Shown: positions 15,194 through 23,606, counted from the stretch's first letter. The stretch is 25,065 bases of DNA from Deltaproteobacteria bacterium (GCA_020060215.1 JAGVAP010000040.1:1-25065), one strand, 5' to 3'. The notes: generated by a model from the letters alone, not told the origin. Numbers and translations are program-made.

Positions 15194-15661
15194 TCAAATT
15201 CCGCCCTTGGTGCCCGGAGCTCGTACCATCAAGACCGGCACATTCGCAGAACGGAGGATCCTATCAGCCACGCTTCCCCTGACCCACCTCGTCACTCCGG
15301 AACGCCCATGGGTTGCAATAAGAATGAGATCGACATGATTCTGCTCGGCGCAATCGATCAGGCTTTCCGTTACCCTCCCAACGAAAACCTCCGTACGCAA
15401 TGCCGCTCCCCCGTGTTCAAGTCGCTTTGAAACCTGGTTGAGATAATCTTTGGCTGAATCCTTCCTTTCGGATTCCCTTTCCGCGAATACTTGAGGTTCG
15501 AAAGAAGCCCCTCCTCCGTGATAAGAGGGTGTCTCAGGCTCCACCACACGCACCAAAATGACATCACTTAGATTGAATCCCTTCAAGAAGGCCCCCACAT
15601 GAGGGAGAACGCACTCTGCAAGCTCAGACCCGTCCAATGGAACCATGATTTTCTTATACAT
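15194..15661 (-). CDS. Universal stress protein (single UspA domain)
   Basis: A 155-aa cytoplasmic protein of regular UspA length. It starts MYKKIMVPLDGSELAECVL, with the nucleotide-binding Asp near residue 10, and carries ATHGRSGVTRWVRGSVADRI near the C-terminus, the Gly-rich ATP-binding loop ending in GS. It closes CPVLM-like as ANVPVLMVRAP. ATP binding is expected from these residues. ATG 15661 is chosen because GAGGGAAAGGGA precedes it and the Usp fold begins at this Met; the longer frame to 15739 is not conserved-looking. It lies in the same orientation as the signalling genes upstream, 111 bp after the STAS-like gene. Confidence 0.92.
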   Translation of the reverse strand: MYKKIMVPLDGSELAECVLPHVGAFLKGFNLSDVILVRVVEPETPSYHGGGASFEPQVFAERESERKDSAKDYLNQVSKRLEHGGAALRTEVFVGRVTESLIDCAEQNHVDLILIATHGRSGVTRWVRGSVADRILRSANVPVLMVRAPGTKGGI

Positions 15662-15772
15662 TCCCTTTCCCTCCTTTCTCTCGTCTTCTGTTTGTTGGCT
15701 GCACCCTACACGCCCCGGTTTCTCATTTAACAAATTCAATGCATGGTGCAGGGCTCATGGGACCAATCTGTT

Positions 15773-16045
15773 CTATGGGGCAAGCCGGCCCTCATTTCCG
15801 CCGGTATAAAAGACCTGAAATTGAGGCCCGTTCAGTGAACGTAAGTTGCAATGAAAGACATCGCGGCCGAAGGGATAAACGGTTTTGACACCATTTGTGT
15901 GTATGATTACGCTATGAATGCCTTCCGAAGCATTCTTTAACAGATCGATCAGTTGACATGCCGACGTGCCATCAAAGTCCCCATACAGCTTCAGGTGGAG
16001 ACTGTCGCTGTCGCGATGCACAACAATTCTGAAGTTTGCTGCCAT
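15773..16045 (-). CDS. Small STAS-like protein
   Basis: A 90-aa protein with an anti-sigma-antagonist-like core: SLHLKLYGDFDGTSACQLID, then SVIIHTNGVKTVYPFGRDVF. The strand-helix order and the DGTSA turn resemble STAS domains, where a Ser in this turn is phosphorylated by an anti-sigma kinase; whether this Ser is used is unknown. ATG 16045 follows GGGGAGAGAAGTTCT. It lies 70 bp downstream of a receiver gene and 111 bp upstream of the universal stress gene, all on the minus strand. No partner anti-sigma factor or kinase gene of that type is seen in the window. Confidence 0.6.
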   Translation of the reverse strand: MAANFRIVVHRDSDSLHLKLYGDFDGTSACQLIDLLKNASEGIHSVIIHTNGVKTVYPFGRDVFHCNLRSLNGPQFQVFYTGGNEGRLAP

Positions 16046-16115
16046 AATAGAACTTCTCTCCCCTTCACCACAGGTCGCAAAACATCCGCCTCGTCGCCAA
16101 GCGATCGGCTTTTGC

Positions 16116-16595
16116 CTACCAGGGAATCTCCATTTGCTTCATTGAAATTGGCTTCATTTCGTCAATACCTCCAGGAACAACGGCTAGGGGTCCTTTCACT
16201 CCTTGGAAAGCCATCCTTATCTTAAGTTTCAGGTCGGTCAATTGTGAGCTTTTCAGCGCATAGTGATCGGCGGGAATCGACCTTAGCTCGGATTTGAAAA
16301 ATGGGCAGACAGTACAAAGAACAACGGGAAGATCATAGTACTTGTTCTTGATGTCCCGCAGAACATCCAGACCGTTCACTTGCCCCGGCCGGATGTCCAG
16401 GAGGACCAGATCAGGTCGCGTTTCCTCTATGAGTGCCATGACTTGAGATCCGTCCCCTGTTGCGATCACGTCGTATCCCTCCTCTGCGAGTTCTTCGGAG
16501 TAGAGGATCCGGATCGACTCCTCATCGTCTACAACAAGAATCCTAAAGATATTCTCCCTCCATGCAGTAGGGACGCCACCAGCACTCCGTCTCAT
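16116..16595 (-). CDS. Single-domain response regulator (receiver), copy 2
   Basis: A 159-aa protein with one receiver domain (about 17-135): VVDDEES, phospho-acceptor Asp67 in LVLLDIRPGQVNGLD, Thr95 in LCTVCPFF, and Lys115 in HYALKSS. A 25-residue tail follows. It is closely related to the receiver at 17217-17666 (shared EELAxEGYDV, PDLVLLDIR, YYDLPV and LKxKIR blocks), so the two look like a duplicated pair. ATG 16595, with AGGGGA upstream, overlaps the 80-aa Cys gene by 53 bp. Without that overlap there is no normal start codon in front of the fold. It probably relays phosphate within a multi-component system. Confidence 0.85.
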   Translation of the reverse strand: MRRSAGGVPTAWRENIFRILVVDDEESIRILYSEELAEEGYDVIATGDGSQVMALIEETRPDLVLLDIRPGQVNGLDVLRDIKNKYYDLPVVLCTVCPFFKSELRSIPADHYALKSSQLTDLKLKIRMAFQGVKGPLAVVPGGIDEMKPISMKQMEIPW

Positions 16596-16785
16596 GGCAG
16601 TCCCCCTGGGGCCTCCGGAAACAATCGGGGTTCCCCTCGGCTCGCTGAATGCTTCTGATCAGGGTCACCATGTCCACATAACTTCTCTTCCCGGTGTCGG
16701 GTTCTCTCATGCCGGCGGATCTCGCCGTCCGCTCTTCCGGGTTGGTTCGGCATTCGGGGGCGGTAAGCCTTTCTTGATCAATCAT
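16543..16785 (-). CDS. 80-aa Cys-rich small conserved-type protein
   Basis: A small protein with a charged N-terminal half and a C-terminal block MVTLIRSIQRAEGNPDC..., holding Cys55, Cys63, Cys68 and Cys74 (pattern C-x7-C-x4-C-x5-C with a WW pair). I recall similar 'RxIQxxEGxPDCFGxxxGxCDxxxCxWRxxC' small proteins in deltaproteobacteria, of unknown function; a metal site or disulfide fold is possible. ATG 16785 has a strong AAGGAGATC site. It overlaps the receiver gene downstream by 53 bp, which points to translational coupling. Confidence 0.65.
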   Translation of the reverse strand: MIDQERLTAPECRTNPEERTARSAGMREPDTGKRSYVDMVTLIRSIQRAEGNPDCFRRPQGDCHETECWWRPYCMEGEYL

Positions 16786-16886
16786 GGTGGATCTCCTTGC
16801 AGCGGTTCGATTGCTCCATTTTCCAGTGAAGAAAGCCCCAGAAGGATAGGAATCTATCCCGATCGCCCGGCAATAAGGCGGCGAAC

Positions 16887-17135
16887 CTAATCCATGCGCC
16901 TAATTTGGGTTTCACCAAGCTTTTCAATCATGGCCATGAACAGCTCAACTGAGGACTGATCAGCGGCATCTTCAGTCCACCCCAAACTCCTCAGCCTCTG
17001 GTTCAGGACGGGAGCCCTGCAATCCCCGTCTTCTTTCACGATATTGAATAGGTCTCTCATGAGGCGTAAGACCTCTTCAGGCCCCAGACCGTTGCTGGAG
17101 AGCCTCGACAATAGTGCGCTCAGCACCTCCGCCAT
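16887..17135 (-). CDS. 82-aa helical protein of unknown function
   Basis: A small, probably all-helical protein (MAEVLSALLSRLSSNG..., EEVLRLMRDLFNIVKEDG, SLGWTEDAADQSSVELFMAMIEKL). I recall comparable uncharacterised deltaproteobacterial proteins with an LxxLGW motif after 'LxxDVLNIV', but no function is known to me. ATG 17135 has GAGGAGGATCGAC before it and is preferred over the longer frame starting at 17213. It sits between two related receiver genes and just upstream of the Cys-rich gene, with gaps of 81 and 101 bp, all in one direction. Confidence 0.65.
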   Translation of the reverse strand: MAEVLSALLSRLSSNGLGPEEVLRLMRDLFNIVKEDGDCRAPVLNQRLRSLGWTEDAADQSSVELFMAMIEKLGETQIRRMD

Positions 17136-17216
17136 GTCGATCCTCCTCAGGCGTCCTGATTCAATGTCATGTTCTGAACGCAATCTTCCTCCGGGACGAG
17201 GATGATCCCGCAATGG

Positions 17217-17666
17217 TCATATCTGCTCCATGCGTTGCCACGACATCCGTTTGGTTACTCCCGTTTTCACTTCATGATCCCGGATACCGCTCTTAGAGGA
17301 TGGCAACGGATTCCCCCCTTCCAAGGAAACTCTGATTTTCCTCTTGAGTTCGTCGAGATTGGTGTTCTTCTCCACCAGGTACTCAGCGGCAACGGACCTC
17401 ATGTCGTATTTGAAACCAAGGTAGGCTGTGCATAAGATGACGGGTAGATCGTAGTATGCATTCCGGATCTCCTGAAGGATGTCAAGACCACTATGTTCTC
17501 CCAATCTAATATCGAGCAGGACGAGGTCGGGACCCATCTGTTCGATCAGATCCATTAGCCCTGGGCCGCCGCCATGGGTGACCACATCATATCCTTCGTC
17601 CGCGAGCTCCTCAGCATAAAGCATTCGCATGGATCTATCATCGTCGACGACAAGGATCTTCTTCAT
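17217..17666 (-). CDS. Single-domain response regulator (receiver), copy 1
   Basis: A 149-aa protein with an N-terminal receiver: ILVVDDDRSMRMLYAEEL, phospho-acceptor Asp52 in LVLLDIRLGEHSGLD, Thr80 in LCTAYLGF, and Lys100 in LVEKNTN. A basic 30-residue tail (to MSWQRMEQI) carries no known output domain. It is the paralogue of the receiver at 16116-16595. ATG 17666 begins the domain directly; the ribosome site is weak (GGTGAAG). It is the first gene of the minus-strand cluster that ends with the STAS-like and Usp genes and follows a 326-bp gap with repeated TAGGGG motifs. Confidence 0.88.
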   Translation of the reverse strand: MKKILVVDDDRSMRMLYAEELADEGYDVVTHGGGPGLMDLIEQMGPDLVLLDIRLGEHSGLDILQEIRNAYYDLPVILCTAYLGFKYDMRSVAAEYLVEKNTNLDELKRKIRVSLEGGNPLPSSKSGIRDHEVKTGVTKRMSWQRMEQI

Positions 17667-17992
17667 GATACTTCACCCGCTACCTTTGCTGCCGCCCCTA
17701 TACGGCCTTAGAAAGTTGACAAAGACGCCAATGCTCTGCCGCTGCATTGGAAGGGTTCGTGTACGGTTAAAGCAGCGCGCCGACGGTAAAGGCGCCAGGC
17801 GCAACCAGAGGGTCGCAATCACGTTCTGCCTTACATAAACAATCATCGCTTTCGGCGTAATTATCCCAGCCGCTTTTCGCGAGGTCCATAGGGGGAAGAC
17901 ATCATTTTCATAGGGGAAAGTCCCGGGAGATTGGAATTTTGGCGAATCGCCCTGCTGGAGACAACCAATAGGGGGAGTGATTGAGGGTGGGT
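17667..17992. other. Intergenic region with three ATAGGGG motifs
   Basis: No gene is supported in this 326-bp stretch. It holds CATAGGGGGAA (17887-17897), CATAGGGGAAA (17909-17919) and CAATAGGGGGAG (17966-17977), and a reverse-oriented CCCCTATA near 17696. The first two are 22 bp apart, about two helical turns. They lie upstream of the receiver gene at 17666 and just past the NarL-type regulator gene, so they are candidate binding sites for a regulator. Confidence 0.4.
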
Positions 17993-18670
17993 TTATTCCT
18001 TCCAGAGATCCACGTCGATGAGGCCGAGTCTCGCGGCATACCGGATCAACTCATGAATGCTGTGAAGTCCAAGTTTGTTCATGATGCTTGCCCGGTGGTT
18101 TTCAGCGGTCTTGGGACTGATGAAGAGCTTTTCGGCAACCTCTTTGCTGGAGAGCCCTTCCGCCAGCATGCGCAGAACCTCCTGCTCTCTGGGGGTTAGG
18201 GTCCTGTAGCCACTATCCGTGATTTTTGCCTCTCTTGAAGGGGTTTTGATAAGGCTTCTAACCACTTCCTGCGAAACGGAACTGTCAAGGAAATAGTCGC
18301 CTCTCGAGACACGCTCAAGGGCATCCAAAAGCCTTTCGGATGCAGACTCCTTGGCCACATACCCGGTAGCCCCGGCCTGGAACGATTCGGCAATGTAGTC
18401 GATCTTAGAATGCATGCTCACAATGATCACGCGAGTTTCCGGCAAAAGAGCGCGTACCTCACGGGTCAGATGGATGCCGCTTTGATCCGGCAGTGACAGG
18501 TCCACCAGCACAATGTCGGGTTTTAGACCCCTGGCTAACCGGAGACCTTCACGCCCGCTTCCCGCCTCCCCCAACACCTCGAATTTGTCCCGGCGTGCTA
18601 TGATCGATTTGAGACCTTCCCGGAAAAGAGGGTGGTCGTCAACGATCAATATCCCTTTCCTTTGAATCAC
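17993..18670 (-). CDS. NarL/FixJ-type response regulator (receiver plus LuxR helix-turn-helix)
   Basis: A 225-aa transcription regulator. The receiver (about 5-120) has IVDDHPLFREGL, phospho-Asp in IVLVDLSLPDQSG, Ser in IIVSMHS and Lys in GYVAKESA. The C-terminal LuxR-type HTH (about 155-215) reads LTPREQEVLRMLAEGLSSKEVAEKL, then ISPKTAENHRASIMNKLG. The GTG at 18670 is chosen, with AGGAGA six bases upstream; an ATG at 18685 lacks a site. The start overlaps the end of the four-PAS kinase (stop at 18639), so the two form a translationally coupled NarX/NarL-like pair. Target genes are unknown; the ATAGGGG repeats next door are candidates. Confidence 0.92.
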   Translation of the reverse strand: MIQRKGILIVDDHPLFREGLKSIIARRDKFEVLGEAGSGREGLRLARGLKPDIVLVDLSLPDQSGIHLTREVRALLPETRVIIVSMHSKIDYIAESFQAGATGYVAKESASERLLDALERVSRGDYFLDSSVSQEVVRSLIKTPSREAKITDSGYRTLTPREQEVLRMLAEGLSSKEVAEKLFISPKTAENHRASIMNKLGLHSIHELIRYAARLGLIDVDLWKE

Positions 18671-20930
18671 CCTGATTCTCCTCATACGGAATATCGATAA
18701 GAATTCTTGTGCCTTTTCCCAATCGTGACCTGATATCCATTCTGCCTCCCAGCAGGTTCACCCTTTCTTCCATGCTCTGAATCCCCATCCGCTTTTCATC
18801 GGTTCTGCTTGACAAGTAACTATTCACATCAAAACCCTTTCCGTCATCTTCAATGCGAAGGAGGAGTTTGGGGTGGGATACGACAAATCGGATGGTCACC
18901 TGCCCGGCATCAGCATGTTTCCTGATATTGTTGAGTCCTTCCTGAATGAGTCGGTACAGATTGATTTCCGCATTGGAATTGAGCGCCAGTTGATCTACGC
19001 CTGCTGCCGCGAAGTCTACCCTCAGGCCCGTCTTTTCAGAGAAATCCTCGCAGTACCGAGAGAGGGTTTGTCCCAGGCCTAATTCATCCAGAGTCGGGGG
19101 ACGCAAATCATAAGACAAATCGCGCACAACCATAATGCATTTCTGAAGCATCTTGGAGTATCCGGAAATCTTTTGACTTATGCCGGGGAGAATTTCAGGG
19201 TGATTATCGAACAGGGTATCAAAACCCACCTTTACTATAGAGAGATCCTGGCCCACGCGATCGTGCAGTTCGCGAGAAATTCTCTGACGCTCATACTCCT
19301 GGGCTCTCATCAGTTCCTGGCTGAGCCTGTGAATCCGGCCTTCGGTCCGTTTCAACTCCGTGATATCCGTGGACGTCACGATCAGACCCTTGTTGGGCTC
19401 GGATGGGTCGAGCGGGCTTGCTTGCAGGTAGCACTGAACGACACCGCCATCCTTTCTGACCCACCTGGTCTCTACTCGCCCGATTCCTTCTTCCTCGACC
19501 GCCGAGGACAACTCCCGACCGACGCGCTCGTACTCCCTGTCATCGGGGTAGAGCACCCTGGCGTTTTTCCCCAGCAAAGAGTCCTCTTCGTAGCCCAACA
19601 AGGAGTAAAAAGCTCTGTTGGACCAGCCGATGGTTCGATCAGCGGACATGACAATGCCCGCTGAAGATGCTGCAAGGATTGCTCTCAGGGTTTCTTCACT
19701 CTTATGCTGGGCATCCATCGCCCGCGTAAGTTCCGTCACATTTCTTGCAACCTGCAGGTAGTTGGTGATTTCACCGGCGTTATCCCTCATCGGCACGCAA
19801 TAGGTGTCCCAATAGCTTTCCCCGTCTATGCCGTTCATCTTGGCCACATGCATAAGGGCTCTTTCAATACGGCCCGTTTCCATGGCCTTTACAATCGCGC
19901 ACCCTTCACAGGGCTTGTCCCGGCCGATCAAACCTTCATAGCACGCCCGGCCTTTCAGATCATCGGTTGACTTACCGAGTCCCACAGCCGCCACTCTATT
20001 GACCCAAATGATCTTCATGTCCCGATCGAGATAGCAAATCCTGTCAATGGAGGCCTCAAGAATCGCCCTCTTTTGGGCCTCGGATTCCTGCAAAGCGGCT
20101 TCCGCTTTTCTGCGCTCAGTGATATTGCGGAGCGAACCAATGATTTTTTCCGGATGGCCGTCTCTGTCTCTCGCTAAGAGCGCGGTTATCGAACAGCAGC
20201 CCTTTGATCCGTTCTTGTCCTTCAGGATGATCTCGTAATCCGTGACCTTGCCCTTTCCCAGGAGCTCTTTGATGAGTCCCTCTCTCTCTTTCGGATTGTC
20301 GTAAATATCGTATAGAGATCTTCCCAGGACCTCCTCTCTTCGATATCCGGACATCTTTTCAATTGACGGGCTCACCTCCAGGATAGTCCCTTCCAAAGTC
20401 ACTTCATAGTACACATCCTGGATATTCTCGAAAATGCTGCGATACCTCGCTTCACTTTGAGATAACGTTTCTTGGACGAGTTTCCGCTCGGTCACATCCC
20501 TCATAAAGACCAGGGAAACCGGCTTCCCACGATAAGTGGTCGAGGCCGCAGACACGGAAAGATAGACCAAGCTCCCATCTTTCCGGAGCCCTTTGCATTC
20601 ATAGCGTGAAGGCGCCGACCCTCCCTCTTGCCTCGAATGGTTGAAACGGCTTACCCGTTCACGGTCATCCGGATGAACTAGCACGGATAGGGATTTCCCC
20701 ACAATTTCATCAGGTCGATCATAGCCGAAGATCTGCGCGAATTTTTCGTTCGCATAAATATGGCTGTCTCCCATGACAATGGCCACACCATCGCTGGATC
20801 TTTCAACCGCTATGCGGTATCGCTCCTCGCTCTCCCTCAATGCCTCCTCTGCCTGCCTGCGCATCGTTGATTCCTTCTCGAATTCCTTGAGCCTCCGCTC
20901 CAGTTCTTCACGGGATACACCGCTCGTCAT
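18639..20930 (-). CDS. Cytoplasmic four-PAS sensor histidine kinase (HisKA_3/NarL-type)
   Basis: A 763-aa kinase with no signal peptide or membrane helix. Four PAS domains occupy about 33-150, 158-274, 286-402 and 411-527, each followed by a typical RDVTERK/RNITERR/RNVTELT/TDITELK end. The third holds Cys330, Cys341 and Cys344 (RACYEGLIGRDKPCEGC), a cluster seen in redox or metal-sensing PAS domains. HisKA_3 follows with phospho-His556 (RISRELHDRVGQDL). The ATPase domain has an N-box (NLYRLIQEGLNNIRKHA, 657-673), EDDGKGF (694-700) and MGIQSMEERV. A coiled coil opens the protein. ATG 20930 has AAGGAGGA. It overlaps the NarL-type regulator gene, its evident partner. The signals sensed are unknown. 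Confidence 0.93.
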   Translation of the reverse strand: MTSGVSREELERRLKEFEKESTMRRQAEEALRESEERYRIAVERSSDGVAIVMGDSHIYANEKFAQIFGYDRPDEIVGKSLSVLVHPDDRERVSRFNHSRQEGGSAPSRYECKGLRKDGSLVYLSVSAASTTYRGKPVSLVFMRDVTERKLVQETLSQSEARYRSIFENIQDVYYEVTLEGTILEVSPSIEKMSGYRREEVLGRSLYDIYDNPKEREGLIKELLGKGKVTDYEIILKDKNGSKGCCSITALLARDRDGHPEKIIGSLRNITERRKAEAALQESEAQKRAILEASIDRICYLDRDMKIIWVNRVAAVGLGKSTDDLKGRACYEGLIGRDKPCEGCAIVKAMETGRIERALMHVAKMNGIDGESYWDTYCVPMRDNAGEITNYLQVARNVTELTRAMDAQHKSEETLRAILAASSAGIVMSADRTIGWSNRAFYSLLGYEEDSLLGKNARVLYPDDREYERVGRELSSAVEEEGIGRVETRWVRKDGGVVQCYLQASPLDPSEPNKGLIVTSTDITELKRTEGRIHRLSQELMRAQEYERQRISRELHDRVGQDLSIVKVGFDTLFDNHPEILPGISQKISGYSKMLQKCIMVVRDLSYDLRPPTLDELGLGQTLSRYCEDFSEKTGLRVDFAAAGVDQLALNSNAEINLYRLIQEGLNNIRKHADAGQVTIRFVVSHPKLLLRIEDDGKGFDVNSYLSSRTDEKRMGIQSMEERVNLLGGRMDIRSRLGKGTRILIDIPYEENQGDSKERDIDR

Positions 20931-21188
20931 CGGAAAATCCTCCTTGAAATCTCTGGCAACGCCTTTACGCGCGAGACAAGAGAAGCATTGAAGTAAAGCA
21001 CCGCCTTCCTTCCGTTCCAGGATAACCAGTGACGATGTGCCATGTCAATTTCGCAAAAAGTTTCGACTCGAAGCGAAGGCGAGGGCGATGGGCACGAACA
21101 CCTGTTCTCTCGATCCGTGGCTTTCGGCTTACCGTAGGCGCTTGAGAAGACGCTCCCGCGCATTGATTGGAGCGTGTCAAGAAAAGTG
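20931..21188. other. Divergent upstream region between kinase and cobalamin operon
   Basis: Two overlapping minus-strand frames exist here (to 21163 and 21195), but they are rich in Arg, Ser and Pro, lack a recognisable domain and conflict with each other. I see no supported gene. It presumably holds the kinase promoter; a TTGACA on the minus strand at 21180-21175 has no acceptable -10 partner. Confidence 0.45.
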
Positions 21189-21217
21189 TTGACATGCTTG
21201 GCGGATTCGTTTATTGA
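21189..21217 (+). promoter_or_regulatory. Candidate sigma-70 promoter of the cobalamin operon
   Basis: TTGACA (21189-21194), a 17-bp spacer and TATTGA (21212-21217). The -35 is perfect and the -10 matches 3 of 6. A start near 21224 would lie just upstream of the cobalamin riboswitch, which supports the call. Confidence 0.5.
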
Positions 21218-21229
21218 CTTTTCCGTTCA

Positions 21230-21395
21230 GGCGCTCATGCGAGCTTAATAGGGAACTCCGTGTGAATCGGGGACGGACCCGCCGCTGTAATCGGGGACGA
21301 ACGCTGCAGGAAGCCACTGTCCGCTTCAGGGGGATGGGAAGGCGCGGCAAGTAGGATGATCCGATGAGTCAGAAGACCTGCCTGGATTATGGGCC
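21230..21395 (+). promoter_or_regulatory. Cobalamin (B12) riboswitch
   Basis: All hallmark blocks occur in order: TTAATAGGGAACTCCGTGTGAAT (split here as TTAATAGGGAA and CCGTGTGAATC), CGGACCCGCCGCTGTAA (21274-21290), the B12 box GCCACTGT (21313-21320), GGGAAGGCGCGGC (about 21336-21348), and GAGTCAGAAGACCTGCC (21366-21382). It sits directly before a terminator and btuB, so cobalamin binding is expected to shut off the transporter genes. Confidence 0.95.
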
Positions 21396-21450
21396 TTTCT
21401 TTCGCGGATTGGAGAAGAGGGCCGGGAGATCTTGAGGATAAAAAGGGGAG

Positions 21451-21489
21451 TCCCCGGATCGATGTGAGTCGATCCGGGGATTTTGTTTT
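21451..21489 (+). terminator. Intrinsic terminator of the cobalamin riboswitch
   Basis: A perfect 12-bp stem TCCCCGGATCGA (21451-21462) with TCGATCCGGGGA (21469-21480), loop TGTGAG, followed by TTTTGTTTT. It lies between the aptamer and btuB and is the likely expression platform. No antiterminator was worked out. Confidence 0.92.
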
Positions 21490-21591
21490 GGCGCCATGCC
21501 CATGTGCCTCCAACCGTCTGCGGGTTCAGATTTTCCCGGGAGCCTTTTCGCGGCAATTCATCCGTTGTCAGAGGATCGGGAGGAGGATCAC

Positions 21592-23601
21592 ATGAAGAGG
21601 ACAGCACGTATGTTTGGGGCCGTCGGGTTTTTCTGTCTCATGGGGATGCCCCTGTGGGCGGTAGCCCAGCTGGATGCGGGGAGTGCGGGCCGCAGTCCGA
21701 AAGAAGACACGGGAGGAATTGCAGAGTTGGAAACCGTTGTGGTCACCGGGACCAGGATAGAGACCCCCATGTCACAGGCAACGAAAAGCATCAGCGTCGT
21801 GTCATCGGAAGAGCGGCGGGATCTCCAGGAGCAGTACCTGCCGGAACTCATCGACAACAAGCCGGGGGTGTTCCTGAGCCGGACCGGCGGTCCCGGCCAG
21901 CTCACCTCCCTGAGTATTCGAGGGGCGGGAAACCAGCACGTTCAATACCAGTACAATGGGCTGCCCCTCAGGGACGCCGCGGATACTCAGAGTGCACTGC
22001 ACTACTTTATCGGGGATCTCTATGGCGGAACCAACATCGCCCAGGTCGAGGTCCTGCGTGGCGCCAACAGCACCCTTTACGGGTCTCAGGCCATGGCCGG
22101 CGTGATCAACATCGTACCGGAAAAATGGAAGCGGGGTTTTGGAGCGGAACTGCGAAACGAAGCAGGAGGCCACAACACCTTCGTTGAAAACGGCCGCCTC
22201 TCTTATGGCGGGGAGCGATTCTATGCGGACATCAATCCCCTGTACGTACACACGGACGGGGAAAAAAACGGCGGCCCATACGACTATTTCTACGAAAACA
22301 GGGGATTCACCGGAGGCGCGGGAGTCAGACTTGGCGAGGGCATGGCTTTGGAATTTTCTTCCCTCCACTTCGACTCGGATCTGGCCCTCAGCCGGGTCTC
22401 GCCTTCCTTGGACGCAAAGGGAAACCTCATCAAAAATATCGCAGGCAAAGACAATCACCGGGAGGGCCTGCTCTCGCAGTACGGGGGGGCTTTCACCCAC
22501 AAGGCTACCCCGACCTGGGACTATGCGGTGCGGGCAGCCTATGGAGAGACGGAGAGACACTATTTCTGGTCTGCCGCGCCTGGAAACCAATCCAACTACG
22601 ACGGCGATACCATCTATCTCGAAACGCAGCACGACGTTCACCTCACGGACTGGCTCACTCTCACCCTCGGAGCTGACTATGACAAGGCCGATTACCACGG
22701 TCAAGAACCCCGCAACCCCAATGCAGGCAACTATGCGCCTGTGTTCTATGAGCACGACTGGTATGCGTGGGACATCTTCAGTCAAGGCCGGTTTTCGTTT
22801 CTGGATGACTCCCTGCTCTTCACCCTGGGCGGCAGGCAAACCAACCACGAGGTGTTCGACTCAAAAACCGTTGGGGAGTTTTCAGCGGCATACATCATGA
22901 AGTCGTGGGGGACGAAGTTCCATGGACACGTGGGAACCGGATACCGTACGCCCTCTCTGTACGAAGTCTATGGAGGCTACCTCTCCACAGGGAACCTCAT
23001 TACCATCGGCAACCCGAATCTGGAGCCGGAGGAGAGCATGAGCCTTGACCTGGGGGTGGAACAGCGCTTCATGGGCGACAAACTCGTCCTCGGGTTCACC
23101 TGGTTTCGGATCGATTTCGACGACCTCATCATCTATGACACAACCATCAACAGGTACAGGAATGCCGCAGAGGCCGCAACAGGGGGCTTCGAAGCACAAC
23201 TGGACCTGACTCCCTGCAAGTGGTTCAAACTGAACGCATCTTATACCTACGCGGATTCCGAATACAGGAATGCACCGGGGGCGGTATGGCTTAGAAGGGA
23301 GAACCAGCCTCGGAACAAGGCGGCCCTTACCGGCCGCTTTTATCCTGTGGACAGACTCACCGCCTCTCTTCGCCTCGCCCGGCAGGATGAGAAGATAGTG
23401 CCCCTCTATGATCCAAACTTCAGAGTTGTAAGGTGGGAGGAGCCGAGTGTGATCACCCTTGACGGGGCGTTGAGCTATCGTATTGCAGGGCATGTTGAAA
23501 TCTGGCTGAGGGGGGAGAACCTTTTGGACAAGGAGTATTCCGAGGGTGGATTTACCATGCCCGGCAGAGGGCTGTATGCCGGTTTGAAGCTCATGTTCTA
23601 G
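21592..23601 (+). CDS. btuB: TonB-dependent outer-membrane receptor, cobalamin (BtuB-like)
   Basis: A 669-aa outer-membrane transporter. A signal peptide (about 1-26) ends near WAVAQ. The TonB-box region ELETVVVTGTRIET is followed by the plug domain (QYLPELIDNKPGVFLSRTGG..., SLSIRGAG, VEVLRGANSTLYGSQAMAGVINIV) and a 22-strand-type barrel. GYRTPSLYEVYGG and NPNLEPEESMSLDLGVE are typical late-barrel signatures, and the protein ends in LKLMF with a terminal Phe. ATG 21592 is selected for AGGAGGA upstream and the signal peptide; an earlier in-frame ATG at 21496 is rejected. The cobalamin riboswitch upstream and btuF/btuC downstream make vitamin B12 or another corrinoid the evident substrate. Confidence 0.93.
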   Translation: MKRTARMFGAVGFFCLMGMPLWAVAQLDAGSAGRSPKEDTGGIAELETVVVTGTRIETPMSQATKSISVVSSEERRDLQEQYLPELIDNKPGVFLSRTGGPGQLTSLSIRGAGNQHVQYQYNGLPLRDAADTQSALHYFIGDLYGGTNIAQVEVLRGANSTLYGSQAMAGVINIVPEKWKRGFGAELRNEAGGHNTFVENGRLSYGGERFYADINPLYVHTDGEKNGGPYDYFYENRGFTGGAGVRLGEGMALEFSSLHFDSDLALSRVSPSLDAKGNLIKNIAGKDNHREGLLSQYGGAFTHKATPTWDYAVRAAYGETERHYFWSAAPGNQSNYDGDTIYLETQHDVHLTDWLTLTLGADYDKADYHGQEPRNPNAGNYAPVFYEHDWYAWDIFSQGRFSFLDDSLLFTLGGRQTNHEVFDSKTVGEFSAAYIMKSWGTKFHGHVGTGYRTPSLYEVYGGYLSTGNLITIGNPNLEPEESMSLDLGVEQRFMGDKLVLGFTWFRIDFDDLIIYDTTINRYRNAAEAATGGFEAQLDLTPCKWFKLNASYTYADSEYRNAPGAVWLRRENQPRNKAALTGRFYPVDRLTASLRLARQDEKIVPLYDPNFRVVRWEEPSVITLDGALSYRIAGHVEIWLRGENLLDKEYSEGGFTMPGRGLYAGLKLMF

Positions 23602-23606
23602 CAGAA

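Noticed and set aside
16844..16859. GGATAG/CTATCC hairpin between the two small genes
   Set aside because: Only 6 bp with no T-run on either side, so a terminator call is not justified.
20927..21195. Two overlapping minus-strand frames upstream of the four-PAS kinase
   Set aside because: Mutually conflicting frames, no recognisable domain and odd composition; more likely leader or promoter DNA.
21802..22848. Minus-strand open frame of 348 codons opposite btuB
   Set aside because: It is a shadow of the GC-rich btuB gene; no domain, no ribosome site, and it conflicts with a well-supported receptor.
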